Shown here piece by piece: positions 56,832-64,000 of a stretch of 64,000 bases of DNA. A program made the translations under genes and the position numbers. The notes under the pieces are model-generated. The model was not told the DNA's origin and did no database searches. It saw nothing but the letters and a program-made list of their open reading frames with translations. Within the stretch, counting starts at the first letter, position 1. Every line of letters begins with the position of its first letter. The DNA comes from an uncultured Eremococcus sp. (GTDB taxonomy: Bacteria; Bacillota; Bacilli; Lactobacillales; Aerococcaceae): NCBI GenBank assembly GCA_943914835.1, contig CALUDO010000005.1:25991-89990 (forward strand), read 5' to 3'.

Positions 56832-57551
56832 TTACGTCAACGGCTGTTTGGCCGGTTTACCAGGGCGTCGTGGATACTTATTTGGTGTTTCTAGGGCCTT
56901 ACGGATAAGGACAATACTCCGTTGACCCTCTTCTTGCGGAAGATTCTCCTTAACAGTCTCTAGGAACTTGCCTCCCAAGACTTTAATAGCTGATTGAGCT
57001 TGATCTACTTCTTCGTCTACCTTCTGTCCCTTCATGGCCAAGAAGTAACCCCCTTTACGAACAAAGGGCAGGCAAAACTCGCTCAAAATATTTAATTGGG
57101 CCACTGCTCGAGCTGTAGCGATATCAAAGGACTGACGAAAGTCTGGATTCTGACCAAAGTCTTCCGCTCGACCATGTAGGGCAGTCAGTTGAGTCAAACC
57201 AAGAGCTAGCTTCACTTCTTCTAAGAAATTGATTCGTTTATTCAGAGAATCTATAATCGTTACCCTTAAGCTGGGTTCGGCAATCATTAATGGCACACTG
57301 GGAAAGCCTGCTCCAGCTCCAATATCAACCAAATCAAGGTCTTGGAAACTAAGATCGGTCATCCAGAGGGGCATCAAGGAATCATAGAAGTGTTTCAAGT
57401 AGACTTCTTCTCGATCACTTATAGCCGTTAAATTCACCTTTTGATTCCATTCCACCAAGAGTCTGTAATAGATGTCAAATTGGTCCACCTGGTCTGAAGA
57501 CAAGTGGATTCCCTTATTTTCTAGTGCTTGAATAAATTCATCTACTGTCAT
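56832..57551 (-). CDS. rsmG: 16S rRNA (guanine527-N7)-methyltransferase RsmG
   Basis: 239 residues from ATG 57551 (MTVDEFIQALENKGIHL) with SD AAAGGAGGG; twelve further upstream codons include the SD and are unlikely to be coding. The SAM-binding motif is DLVDIGAGAGFPSVPLMI, followed by VTIIDSLNKRINFLEEV. The protein methylates 16S rRNA G527. First gene of the rsmG-parA-parB block. Confidence 0.93.
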   Translation of the reverse strand: MTVDEFIQALENKGIHLSSDQVDQFDIYYRLLVEWNQKVNLTAISDREEVYLKHFYDSLMPLWMTDLSFQDLDLVDIGAGAGFPSVPLMIAEPSLRVTIIDSLNKRINFLEEVKLALGLTQLTALHGRAEDFGQNPDFRQSFDIATARAVAQLNILSEFCLPFVRKGGYFLAMKGQKVDEEVDQAQSAIKVLGGKFLETVKENLPQEEGQRSIVLIRKALETPNKYPRRPGKPAKQPLT

Positions 57552-57567
57552 TCCGTGCCCTCCTTTT

Positions 57568-57587
57568 GTGAAACAATTATGTTTCAC
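57568..57587. promoter_or_regulatory. inverted repeat GTGAAACA-N4-TGTTTCAC upstream of rsmG (parS-like half-sites)
   Basis: Perfect 8-bp arms separated by ATTA, 16 bp before the rsmG start. Each arm equals a parS half-site (the consensus is TGTTTCACGTGAAACA), but their order and spacing are inverted relative to a normal parS. It could be a ParB-sensitive operator. Confidence 0.45.
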
Positions 57588-57656
57588 GTCTCTTCTACTT
57601 TAACTGAAAGCCACCTCAATAGCAACGCTTATAAGCAAAAAATCATCAAATCATTA

Positions 57657-57690
57657 AAGACCTATCCTGACCAAGGACCAGGATAGGTCT
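57657..57690 (-). terminator. terminator after the secreted protein gene
   Basis: AGACCTATCCTG/CAGGATAGGTCT, 12-bp stem, 9-nt loop, with TTTAAT on the minus strand. Confidence 0.8.
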
Positions 57691-57715
57691 TCAATTAAAT
57701 GGATCGCAAATTCTC

Positions 57716-58645
57716 TTACCAAAGGCGATAACCGATATAAGTTTTCAGGAGTCCTAAAGCTTGGTCCCAGCGGCAATATTGAATATAAATCATATCAGAC
57801 CCATTTCCCTTGTAGGCCAAACTTGGCATGTAAAAGTCACCATAATATTGATAAATCTGATCAGGGTGGAGGAATTCCATGGTCTGAGTCACCTGGTAAC
57901 CCCGACTTTTGCCTTGATCATCCGTAACGACGACTTCTATCCCCACATCCATCAAGCCCATATCATCCATAGGATTGAAGACCCCATTATCTGATAGATT
58001 ATAGTAATGGCCGAAGAAGGTTTGGATATAATCTTGTCCTACACGAACAGCTAAATTCTGGTCTAAAAGGGTCATTAGCTTTTCGAAGTCTTCTCCTTTA
58101 CCAGAATTACCCGCTTGGTCTTCAAAAGGGATAGTAAATCCCTGAATCGTCAGACTATTTGGGCTATAACCTAAATCCTTCCCATCCTCTGAGAAAGTGC
58201 CGTTGAAAGTCAGTAAGGGGTCTCCCATAGCTAATAAGTCTTGATTCACTTGGTCTGGATCCTTACTAGCTAAGAGAGCTTCCGCTGAATCACTTTCGGT
58301 CTCATCAGCCACTTGATCCGTCTGATCAGACGAACTTTCTTTGCCGTCTTCCTGGTCTTTTTGGTAACGTTCAATTAAGTCTCCTAGCTTTTCTTGGTGG
58401 TCCTTGACCCATTGACCATAATCTTTAGGATAGGAGTCGGGGTAAACAGGCATATGAATAACCTTGTTATCGTCATTATCCAGGATATCCTCCTCATCAG
58501 CTGCGGGAAGGGAAGCTTGGGACCTACTTTCTTGGTTTTGATCCACCGCTAAGCCATGAAGGGGGGCAAGGTTGAAACTTAGACCACAATTAAGTAATAA
58601 GAAGCTAAGTAGGGCCTTATTTTTGATGATATATTTAGCTTTCAT
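57716..58645 (-). CDS. secreted protein, unknown function
   Basis: 309 residues: a signal peptide (about 1-33, KALLSFLLLNCGLSFNLAPL...GLAVD), an acidic low-complexity region (about 100-130, GKESSSDQTDQVADETESDS) and a C-terminal beta-rich domain (about 150-309, DPLLTFNGTFSEDGKDLGYS ... YQVTQTMEFLHPDQIYQYYG). There is no LPXTG or lipobox (the cysteine in the hydrophobic core is not in a lipobox context). It is encoded between mnmG and rsmG with its own terminator. Not recognised. Confidence 0.7.
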   Translation of the reverse strand: MKAKYIIKNKALLSFLLLNCGLSFNLAPLHGLAVDQNQESRSQASLPAADEEDILDNDDNKVIHMPVYPDSYPKDYGQWVKDHQEKLGDLIERYQKDQEDGKESSSDQTDQVADETESDSAEALLASKDPDQVNQDLLAMGDPLLTFNGTFSEDGKDLGYSPNSLTIQGFTIPFEDQAGNSGKGEDFEKLMTLLDQNLAVRVGQDYIQTFFGHYYNLSDNGVFNPMDDMGLMDVGIEVVVTDDQGKSRGYQVTQTMEFLHPDQIYQYYGDFYMPSLAYKGNGSDMIYIQYCRWDQALGLLKTYIGYRLW

Positions 58646-58772
58646 TGGGATTCTCCATCTCTATGTGGTTTGCAAAAGAAAAAGAGCAGGGGACTAGGAG
58701 ACCATGTTTAACTTATTTTACCATGGCTTTCGCTTGACTGTATATCGCAAAGCCTAAATTCAATTGATAAAG

Positions 58773-60695
58773 CTAGCCTTGTTCAGAGGTCGTATCCCGG
58801 CGCGTAATTTGACTATAGGGTTGTTGGAGATAAACAGACAGAATAGCCATATCCGCTGGGTTCACCCCAGAAACCCGACTCGCTTGCCCCAAGGTTGATG
58901 GATTAATCAGTTTCAACCGGTCTCTAGCCTCATTGGCTAAGTTACCAATCGCATCCCAATCAATATCTTCTGGGATGGCCTTTTCTTCCATTCCCTTCAT
59001 ACGGTCAACCTTACGCAAGGCCTTGGAGATATAACCAGCATATTTAATCTGGATTTCTACTTGAATGGCTTCTTGCCGGTCTAAGACCTGGTCTGGTTTA
59101 GGTAGGATTTCAATGAGGTCTTGATACTTAATCTCCGGCCGCTTCAGGAGTTCACTTGCCAGAATACCATCTTGTAGGGGAGTGGAATGAACTCGGTCAA
59201 AGTAAGCATCGATGCCTGGTGTCTTAGGTGTGAGTCGAATCTGACTTAAGCGGTCTAATTCATGATTGACCCGATCAACCTTAGCTTTAAAGGATTGGTA
59301 ACGGTCTTCAGAAATCAAGCCGAGATTATATCCCTTATCCGTTAATCGTAAGTCAGCATTGTCATGCCTTAGAAGGAGCCGGTATTCCGCCCGAGATGTC
59401 AAGAGTCGGTAGGGTTCAGTTGTCCCCTTGGTCACTAAATCATCAATCATTACCCCAATATAGGCCTCATCCCGTCTTAGGATGAAAGGGTCCTTGCCTT
59501 GAACCTTCAAAGCTGCATTGATTCCAGCCATGATCCCTTGGCCTGCAGCTTCTTCATAGCCGGAAGTCCCATTCATTTGGCCAGCAGTAAAGAGACCCGG
59601 TAACTGCTTCACTTCCAAACTTAGGTTCAATTGATGAGGCACGACCACATCATATTCAATCGCATAGCCCGGTCGCATCAAGCGCGCTTCCCGCATACCG
59701 GCAATTGAATGCAACATCTCTAACTGAACTTCCTCTGGCATGGAGGTAGACAAGCCTTGAACATACATTTCTTTCGTATGGAGACCTTCTGGTTCGATGA
59801 AGATTTGATGGCGGGGCTTGTCAGAGAAACGCACAATTTTATCTTCGATGGATGGACAATAGCGGGCTCCAACCCCTTCAACCATGCCTGAGAACATAGG
59901 GGCCCGGTCCAAGTTATTTCGAATGATCTGATGCGTTTCTTCATTGGTATGGGTTAACCAACAGGGAGTAGATTCTGGATTAAAGGCCTCATCTGGTGTT
60001 TCAAAAGAAAAATGATTCGGTTCTGTATCTCCAGCTTGGATACTGGTTTCTTCAAAGTGAATTGAATCATGGTGAATTCTTGGGGGAGTACCTGTTTTGA
60101 AACGAACTAATTCAAGACCTAAATCCAATAAGTTCTCGGATAATTTAACAGATGGTAGGGTATTATTAGGACCTGAGGAATAGGAAAGGTCCCCAATGAT
60201 AATCTTCCCTCTGGAAGACGTTCCTGCTGTTAAAATAACCGCCTGACTCCGATAGATCGCTCCCGCATTGGTAACCACCCCTTGAACCTGTCCCTCTTGG
60301 ACCACTAATTCTTCCACCAGTCCTTGGCGCAAGTCCAAATTGTCTTGATCTTCAAGGACCTGTTTCATGGATTGAGCATAATCTGCCTTATCAGCTTGGG
60401 CTCTTAGGGCTTGAACAGCTGGTCCCTTAGAGGTATTTAACATTCGGGTCTGGATAGAGGTCCGATCAATATTACGCCCCATTTCTCCTCCAAGCGCATC
60501 AATTTCACGGACCACAACTCCCTTAGCTGGGCCACCTACCGACGGATTACAAGGCATGAAAGCCACCATTTCTAAACTAATCGTCAATAAAAGGGTCTTG
60601 GATCCCATCCGGGCACTAGCTAAGGCGGCTTCTGCTCCAGCATGACCCGCTCCAACAACAATGACATCATAATGTCCAGCTTCATAAGTCTCCAT
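58773..60695 (-). CDS. mnmG: tRNA uridine-5-carboxymethylaminomethyl synthesis enzyme MnmG (GidA)
   Basis: 640 residues. FAD-binding GAGHAGAEAALASARMG (about 15-31), CNPSVGGPAKGVVVREID with a catalytic cysteine, the GidA signature GPRY-type region around GVGARYCPSIEDKIVRFSDK, and the C-terminal helical domain ending in NPADMAILSVYLQQ. With MnmE it modifies the wobble uridine of several tRNAs. It follows the Nudix gene by 27 bp. Confidence 0.96.
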   Translation of the reverse strand: METYEAGHYDVIVVGAGHAGAEAALASARMGSKTLLLTISLEMVAFMPCNPSVGGPAKGVVVREIDALGGEMGRNIDRTSIQTRMLNTSKGPAVQALRAQADKADYAQSMKQVLEDQDNLDLRQGLVEELVVQEGQVQGVVTNAGAIYRSQAVILTAGTSSRGKIIIGDLSYSSGPNNTLPSVKLSENLLDLGLELVRFKTGTPPRIHHDSIHFEETSIQAGDTEPNHFSFETPDEAFNPESTPCWLTHTNEETHQIIRNNLDRAPMFSGMVEGVGARYCPSIEDKIVRFSDKPRHQIFIEPEGLHTKEMYVQGLSTSMPEEVQLEMLHSIAGMREARLMRPGYAIEYDVVVPHQLNLSLEVKQLPGLFTAGQMNGTSGYEEAAGQGIMAGINAALKVQGKDPFILRRDEAYIGVMIDDLVTKGTTEPYRLLTSRAEYRLLLRHDNADLRLTDKGYNLGLISEDRYQSFKAKVDRVNHELDRLSQIRLTPKTPGIDAYFDRVHSTPLQDGILASELLKRPEIKYQDLIEILPKPDQVLDRQEAIQVEIQIKYAGYISKALRKVDRMKGMEEKAIPEDIDWDAIGNLANEARDRLKLINPSTLGQASRVSGVNPADMAILSVYLQQPYSQITRRDTTSEQG

Positions 60696-60722
60696 AAAGG
60701 GCTCCTTTCTTATATATACTTA

Positions 60723-61226
60723 CTAATTTTGTTTTTTATGATCATCTGTGTCATAGAATTCTACCGTATGAGAGTCAAGGTCTCCTGCCTCATTATAGGT
60801 AAACTTGGCTGAGAAATAAGGAGCCTGGTTTAATATCCAATCCAGGTAGATATAATCTCCCCCCCAAGTGGGCATAGACATCACTTGGTCATAATCAATC
60901 CATTCCAAACGACCTTCATCAGAGTCCTTAACTAAGTCTCCTTCAAATTCTGGCACCCGGTAAACGAAACAATACCAATCACGACCATCATGAGTGAAAT
61001 CCGGAAAGGTAATGGTTCCGAGTAGGTTTAATTTCTTAGCTATTAAATGGGTTTCCTCATAAATTTCTCTTTTGGCACATTCTTCAGGGCTCTCACCAGC
61101 TTCAAATTTGCCACCAACGCTGACCCATTTACCTTCATGAATATCGTTGGCCTTCTTGTTCCGCTTCAATAGTAATAATTGAGACCCATTATCAAGGTAA
61201 CAAATGGTTGCGAGTTGTGCTTTCAT
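60723..61226 (-). CDS. Nudix hydrolase (MutT/8-oxo-dGTP-type)
   Basis: 167 residues. The Nudix box GKFEAGESPEECAKREIYEE-THL fits the GX5EX7REUXEEXGU pattern apart from H in place of the last G. ATICYLDNGSQLLLLKRNKK is the usual start of this subfamily. It lies between mnmE and mnmG with gaps of 9 and 27 bp, so it is co-transcribed. Probably cleans oxidised nucleotides. Confidence 0.88.
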   Translation of the reverse strand: MKAQLATICYLDNGSQLLLLKRNKKANDIHEGKWVSVGGKFEAGESPEECAKREIYEETHLIAKKLNLLGTITFPDFTHDGRDWYCFVYRVPEFEGDLVKDSDEGRLEWIDYDQVMSMPTWGGDYIYLDWILNQAPYFSAKFTYNEAGDLDSHTVEFYDTDDHKKQN

Positions 61227-61235
61227 GTGATCCTC

Positions 61236-62615
61236 CTATTTTCCTAAACAGAACTGACTAAATAATTTATCAAGGAGTTCATCTTGAACACTATCCCCGG
61301 TAATTTCACCTAGTAAGTCCCAGGCCCGGGTAAAGTCAATTTGAATTAAGTCTACTGGCATGGCTAAGTCGGTGGCTTGAATGACTTCATCTAAGGCTTG
61401 CATGGCCTCTTTTAAAAGGCTAGTATGGCGACTATTTAATAGGTAATTAATATCATTGGATTGGAGTTGTCCTTGGAAGAAGAGGTCATGAATCCGATCT
61501 TCCAAGACCCGGCTGCCATCTGCCTGTAAGAGAGAGGTCTCCAGGATTTCTTCCGCTTGGGCATAGTTAGCCAGAACTTGACGGTCCAGTTGACTAACCA
61601 GGTCTTGCTTGTTTAAGACAATGATTCGTTTTTGATTTTGGGTTGCTTGTAATAGTTCAATATCAACTTCTTCTAAGGGCTCACCCTGATTCAAAAGAAG
61701 AATGATTAGGTCGGCCACCTGCATAACCTGGCGACTCTTCTCTACACCAATCTTTTCGACTACTTCTTCTGTTTGACGAATACCTGCTGTATCAATCAAC
61801 TTCAAGGGGACTCCTTGGATATTGACCATTTCTTCAATAGTATCTCGGGTTGTCCCTTCAATATCCGTCACAATCGCCTTATCCATACCGGCCAAGAGGT
61901 TAAGCAGGGAAGACTTACCCACGTTGGGTCGACCAATAATCACGGTATTGATACCTTCCCGAAAAAGGCGTCCAGATTGGGCCTGTTTAAGAATATCTCC
62001 TACACTGGCTTTAACCCTCTGAGCAGTCTCACCCAATTGTTTGAGAGACAAGTCTTCAACTTGATCATATTCTGGGTAATCAATGGTCACTTCCACCTGG
62101 GCCAAGGTGTCCAACATATCCTGTCGGAGGCTGCGGATGCGCTGAGACAAGGAACCCTGCAACTGATTGAGAGAGGCCTGCATCGCCTTATTGGTCTTAG
62201 CCTCGATTAAATCCATGACAGCTTCGGCTTGAGATAAGTCAATTCGGCCATTGAGGAAGGCACGTTTAGTAAATTCTCCCGGTTCAGCTAAGCGAGCCCC
62301 TAGCTGGGTCGTTAGGTCCAATATTGTCTGCACCGCCACAATCCCTCCGTGACAGTTGATTTCAACCACATCTTCCCGAGTATAGGTCCGAGGCGCTTTC
62401 ATCAAAGTCACCATGACTTCATCCACTACCTGCTGGCTTTGGGGATCAATAATATGACCGTAGTGAATTGTATGACTTGCCTTTTGACTTAAATCGCCCC
62501 CTTGAAAGATTTGATTGACCATGTCAATCGCCTGATTTCCGCTGAGGCGAACAATTCCAATCGCTCCTTCTCCTAAAGCGGTTGAAATGGCTGTAATCGT
62601 ATCACGTTCGTACAT
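61236..62615 (-). CDS. mnmE: tRNA modification GTPase MnmE (TrmE)
   Basis: 459 residues from ATG 62615 (MYERDTITAISTALGEGAI), with SD AAGGAAGGGG; the frame opens 15 codons upstream without one. N-terminal folate-binding domain, G domain with GRPNVGKSSLLNLLAG and DTAG (LKLIDTAGIRQ), NKQD, and the C-terminal CLGK. Partner of MnmG in tRNA wobble uridine modification. Confidence 0.96.
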   Translation of the reverse strand: MYERDTITAISTALGEGAIGIVRLSGNQAIDMVNQIFQGGDLSQKASHTIHYGHIIDPQSQQVVDEVMVTLMKAPRTYTREDVVEINCHGGIVAVQTILDLTTQLGARLAEPGEFTKRAFLNGRIDLSQAEAVMDLIEAKTNKAMQASLNQLQGSLSQRIRSLRQDMLDTLAQVEVTIDYPEYDQVEDLSLKQLGETAQRVKASVGDILKQAQSGRLFREGINTVIIGRPNVGKSSLLNLLAGMDKAIVTDIEGTTRDTIEEMVNIQGVPLKLIDTAGIRQTEEVVEKIGVEKSRQVMQVADLIILLLNQGEPLEEVDIELLQATQNQKRIIVLNKQDLVSQLDRQVLANYAQAEEILETSLLQADGSRVLEDRIHDLFFQGQLQSNDINYLLNSRHTSLLKEAMQALDEVIQATDLAMPVDLIQIDFTRAWDLLGEITGDSVQDELLDKLFSQFCLGK

Positions 62616-62660
62616 TTTGAACCCCTTCCTTTCTTTATACTTATCTATTCCAAGCCACAA

Positions 62661-62735
62661 AAAAAGTGCCTAAAGATGCCAAGCTACTTATCTCGATCCT
62701 ATAAGCAAACTAGACAACTTGTGAGCACTTTGACT
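62661..62735 (-). promoter_or_regulatory. attenuator-like structure in the mnmE leader
   Basis: On the minus strand AAAGTGC (62735-62729) pairs with GCACTTT (62673-62667), enclosing a hairpin GCTTAT-N9-ATAAGTAGC, and is followed by a seven-T run. It lies about 50 bp before the mnmE ATG and could end transcription early or define a small RNA. Confidence 0.5.
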
Positions 62736-62757
62736 GCTTTCTACTAATTGCCCCTGA

Positions 62758-62786
62758 ATTATACAAAAGACCCCAAATAATTGCAA
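62758..62786 (-). promoter_or_regulatory. sigma-A promoter of the mnmE operon
   Basis: TTGCAA (62786-62781), 17-bp spacer, TATAAT (62763-62758) on the minus strand. The -35 is a self-complementary hexamer shared with the divergent promoter. Confidence 0.75.
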
Positions 62787-62809
62787 GTAGGGATCTTTCA
62801 AGCTATAAT
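62781..62809 (+). promoter_or_regulatory. sigma-A promoter of the serine hydrolase gene
   Basis: TTGCAA (62781-62786), 17-bp spacer, TATAAT (62804-62809). It uses the same six bases as -35 as the minus-strand promoter. Confidence 0.78.
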
Positions 62810-62848
62810 ATCCATGATATTTTTAACCTCGCAGGAAGGAATAAAACT

Positions 62849-63925
62849 TTGAAAAAACATTCTAAACTATTCTACGCCTCTTTCGTCATCTTATCGCTCC
62901 TTGCTATTAGCTTAGCGACAATGGTTAACCATTCTCAAGGCCACCTCTTCAATTCTCCAAACCAAGACCAAGCGTCAGCTAGAAATGAAACATCTTCTCA
63001 AAATAAGGCTCAGGATGAAAGTCAAAGTGAGTCTCAGGAAGATCAACCCTCTGACTTACCTTCTTCTCAATCTCAATCAGAAGAAGCAACAAGTGATGAG
63101 AGCTTAGATGAAGCCATCTACGATGTAGACCTCATGGCAGCCAATGGAATCGACCCCATCAATCCCGACGACTATGATTCCGTAGACCAAATTATTGACC
63201 ACTTAATAAATGACCTAGGAATTGACCCCTCAACGGTCAGTGTATCCTTCCATAACTTAATTTCAGACGAACGGTATAACTTAAATGAGGATGTCTACCG
63301 TATCTCAGCTTCTATATACAAGGTTCCGATTGCAGCCATGATGTTAGATCAAATTGAAGCCGGGACTTATGATTTCAATAGCCAAATTCCCTTCCAAGAA
63401 TCTTATTACTTAGAAGGGTCTGGAGCCATCTCTAACTCCCCTTTGAGAAGTTCTTACTCTGTTCAAGAGCTCTTAGAAGAGTCCCTAATCCACTCAGACA
63501 ACACAGCTGCCTACACCCTCATGTTTGGAGTCTATGGATCTTTTGCTAATAGTCGCCAGGCTGTGATTGACTTCCTAGGTCTAACAAATGTTCCGGATTA
63601 CTTCTTCTCAGAAAACTATTATACATCCTCCATACTAGAAGATATTTATTCAATCATTATGAATGACCCTAAATACACTTATATCATTGACTTACTCAAG
63701 CAAGCCGAGCCGCATCAACTTTTCACATCTTATGTCAAGGAAGGTATGGCCAACAAGTATGGCCGATATGATTCAATGATTAATGACTCAGGTATCTACT
63801 ATGAAAATGACCAAGCAATTTATTCCCTGGTCATTATGACAGATGGAAGCCCATCAGCTGACGTCTTTATTGAACTTTCCAACTTGTATATTAACCAGTG
63901 GGTCAGAGCCAAGTATCTGAACTAA
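62849..63925 (+). CDS. secreted/membrane-anchored beta-lactamase-fold serine hydrolase
   Basis: 358 residues from TTG 62849 with SD GGAAGGA. An N-terminal membrane or signal segment (about 7-27), a disordered Q/S/E-rich linker (about 35-90) and a class A beta-lactamase-like domain with SxxK in YRISASIYKVPIAAM, SDN in LIHSDNTAAYTL, and a final KYG in ANKYGRYDSM in place of KTG. Such proteins are usually D,D-peptidase-like and act on the cell wall. The class is clear; the substrate is not. Confidence 0.82.
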   Translation: MKKHSKLFYASFVILSLLAISLATMVNHSQGHLFNSPNQDQASARNETSSQNKAQDESQSESQEDQPSDLPSSQSQSEEATSDESLDEAIYDVDLMAANGIDPINPDDYDSVDQIIDHLINDLGIDPSTVSVSFHNLISDERYNLNEDVYRISASIYKVPIAAMMLDQIEAGTYDFNSQIPFQESYYLEGSGAISNSPLRSSYSVQELLEESLIHSDNTAAYTLMFGVYGSFANSRQAVIDFLGLTNVPDYFFSENYYTSSILEDIYSIIMNDPKYTYIIDLLKQAEPHQLFTSYVKEGMANKYGRYDSMINDSGIYYENDQAIYSLVIMTDGSPSADVFIELSNLYINQWVRAKYLN

Positions 63926-63943
63926 GAAAATAGTTAAACAAAA

Positions 63944-64000
63944 ACGAGGCTGTGACATAAGTCAATAAAATACCCAGAACGATTATTCGAACCGAATGAT
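63944..64000 (+). repeat. possible start of an insertion sequence or dispersed repeat (cut by window edge)
   Basis: The sequence GAGGCTGTGACATAAGTC resembles the end sequences of repeats and IS elements that begin GAGGCTGGGACA-AAGTC in Lactobacillales and staphylococci (for example IS1182-type ends). No transposase lies inside the window. Confidence 0.35.

Noticed and set aside
57716..58645. Secreted protein considered as a lipoprotein because of a cysteine in the signal region
   Set aside because: The cysteine lies within the hydrophobic core (LLLNCGLSF) and not in an L-x-x-C lipobox after a proper h-region, so a lipoprotein call is not supported.
61773..62210. Plus-strand 145-codon frame within mnmE
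   Set aside because: Antisense shadow of mnmE.

Overview
The window is low-GC Gram-positive DNA, most likely from the order Lactobacillales; Aerococcaceae (Facklamia/Aerococcus-like) is plausible but unproven. The evidence is the oriC-proximal order mnmE, Nudix, mnmG, rsmG, parA, parB, DUF951, ychF, DUF1129, together with near-consensus sigma-A promoters, strong Shine-Dalgarno (SD) sequences and intrinsic terminators.

Left flank (1-11,104). A CPBP protease fragment, a small HTH regulator and a DUF2975 membrane protein form one minus-strand operon. They are followed by a GntR/UTRA regulator, ogt, an RpiR regulator with a malX-malY type PTS/aminotransferase operon preceded by a cre-like site, a phnD-phnC-phnE-phnE transporter operon with a four-repeat Pho-box-like array, and a secreted DUF4352 protein.

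Prophage (11,105-49,648, about 38.5 kb). It is integrated in the 3' part of a tRNA-Thr(CGT) gene. A 52-bp identical core lies at 11,105-11,156 (attL) and 49,597-49,648 (attR), with near-identical 19-bp G/C-rich arm sites just inside each end. The integrase, an ImmA-type protease, an ImmR-type repressor and an anchored OB-fold protein are on the plus strand at the right end. Reading leftwards on the minus strand come cro, small early genes, a recombination/replication module (DUF1071 annealing protein, HNHc-type protein, DnaD-like initiator with internal iterons, RusA, SSB, dUTPase, NrdH), a DUF1492/ArpU-type late activator, two tandem homologous structured RNA elements, HNH endonuclease, terS, terL, SPP1-type portal and minor head proteins, a metallophosphoesterase, scaffold, capsid, connectors, tail genes with a -1 frameshift, tape measure, Dit, Tal, collagen-like fibres, holin and a bifunctional endolysin. 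Between the lysin and attL lie accessory units: three candidate small RNAs, a plus-strand HTH gene plus an acidic-protein gene in the position where anti-CRISPR loci are found in some Firmicute phages, and a small membrane-peptide gene opposed by a convergent antisense promoter, a layout like type I toxin-antitoxin modules.

Right flank (49,671-64,000). msrA, a DacA-like protein that has lost two catalytic motifs, a Gfo/Idh/MocA oxidoreductase, DUF1129, ychF, DUF951, parB, parA, rsmG, an unknown secreted protein, mnmG, a Nudix hydrolase and mnmE are all on the minus strand. A divergent secreted beta-lactamase-fold protein shares a palindromic -35 hexamer with the mnmE promoter. The last 57 bases look like the start of a repeat or insertion sequence.
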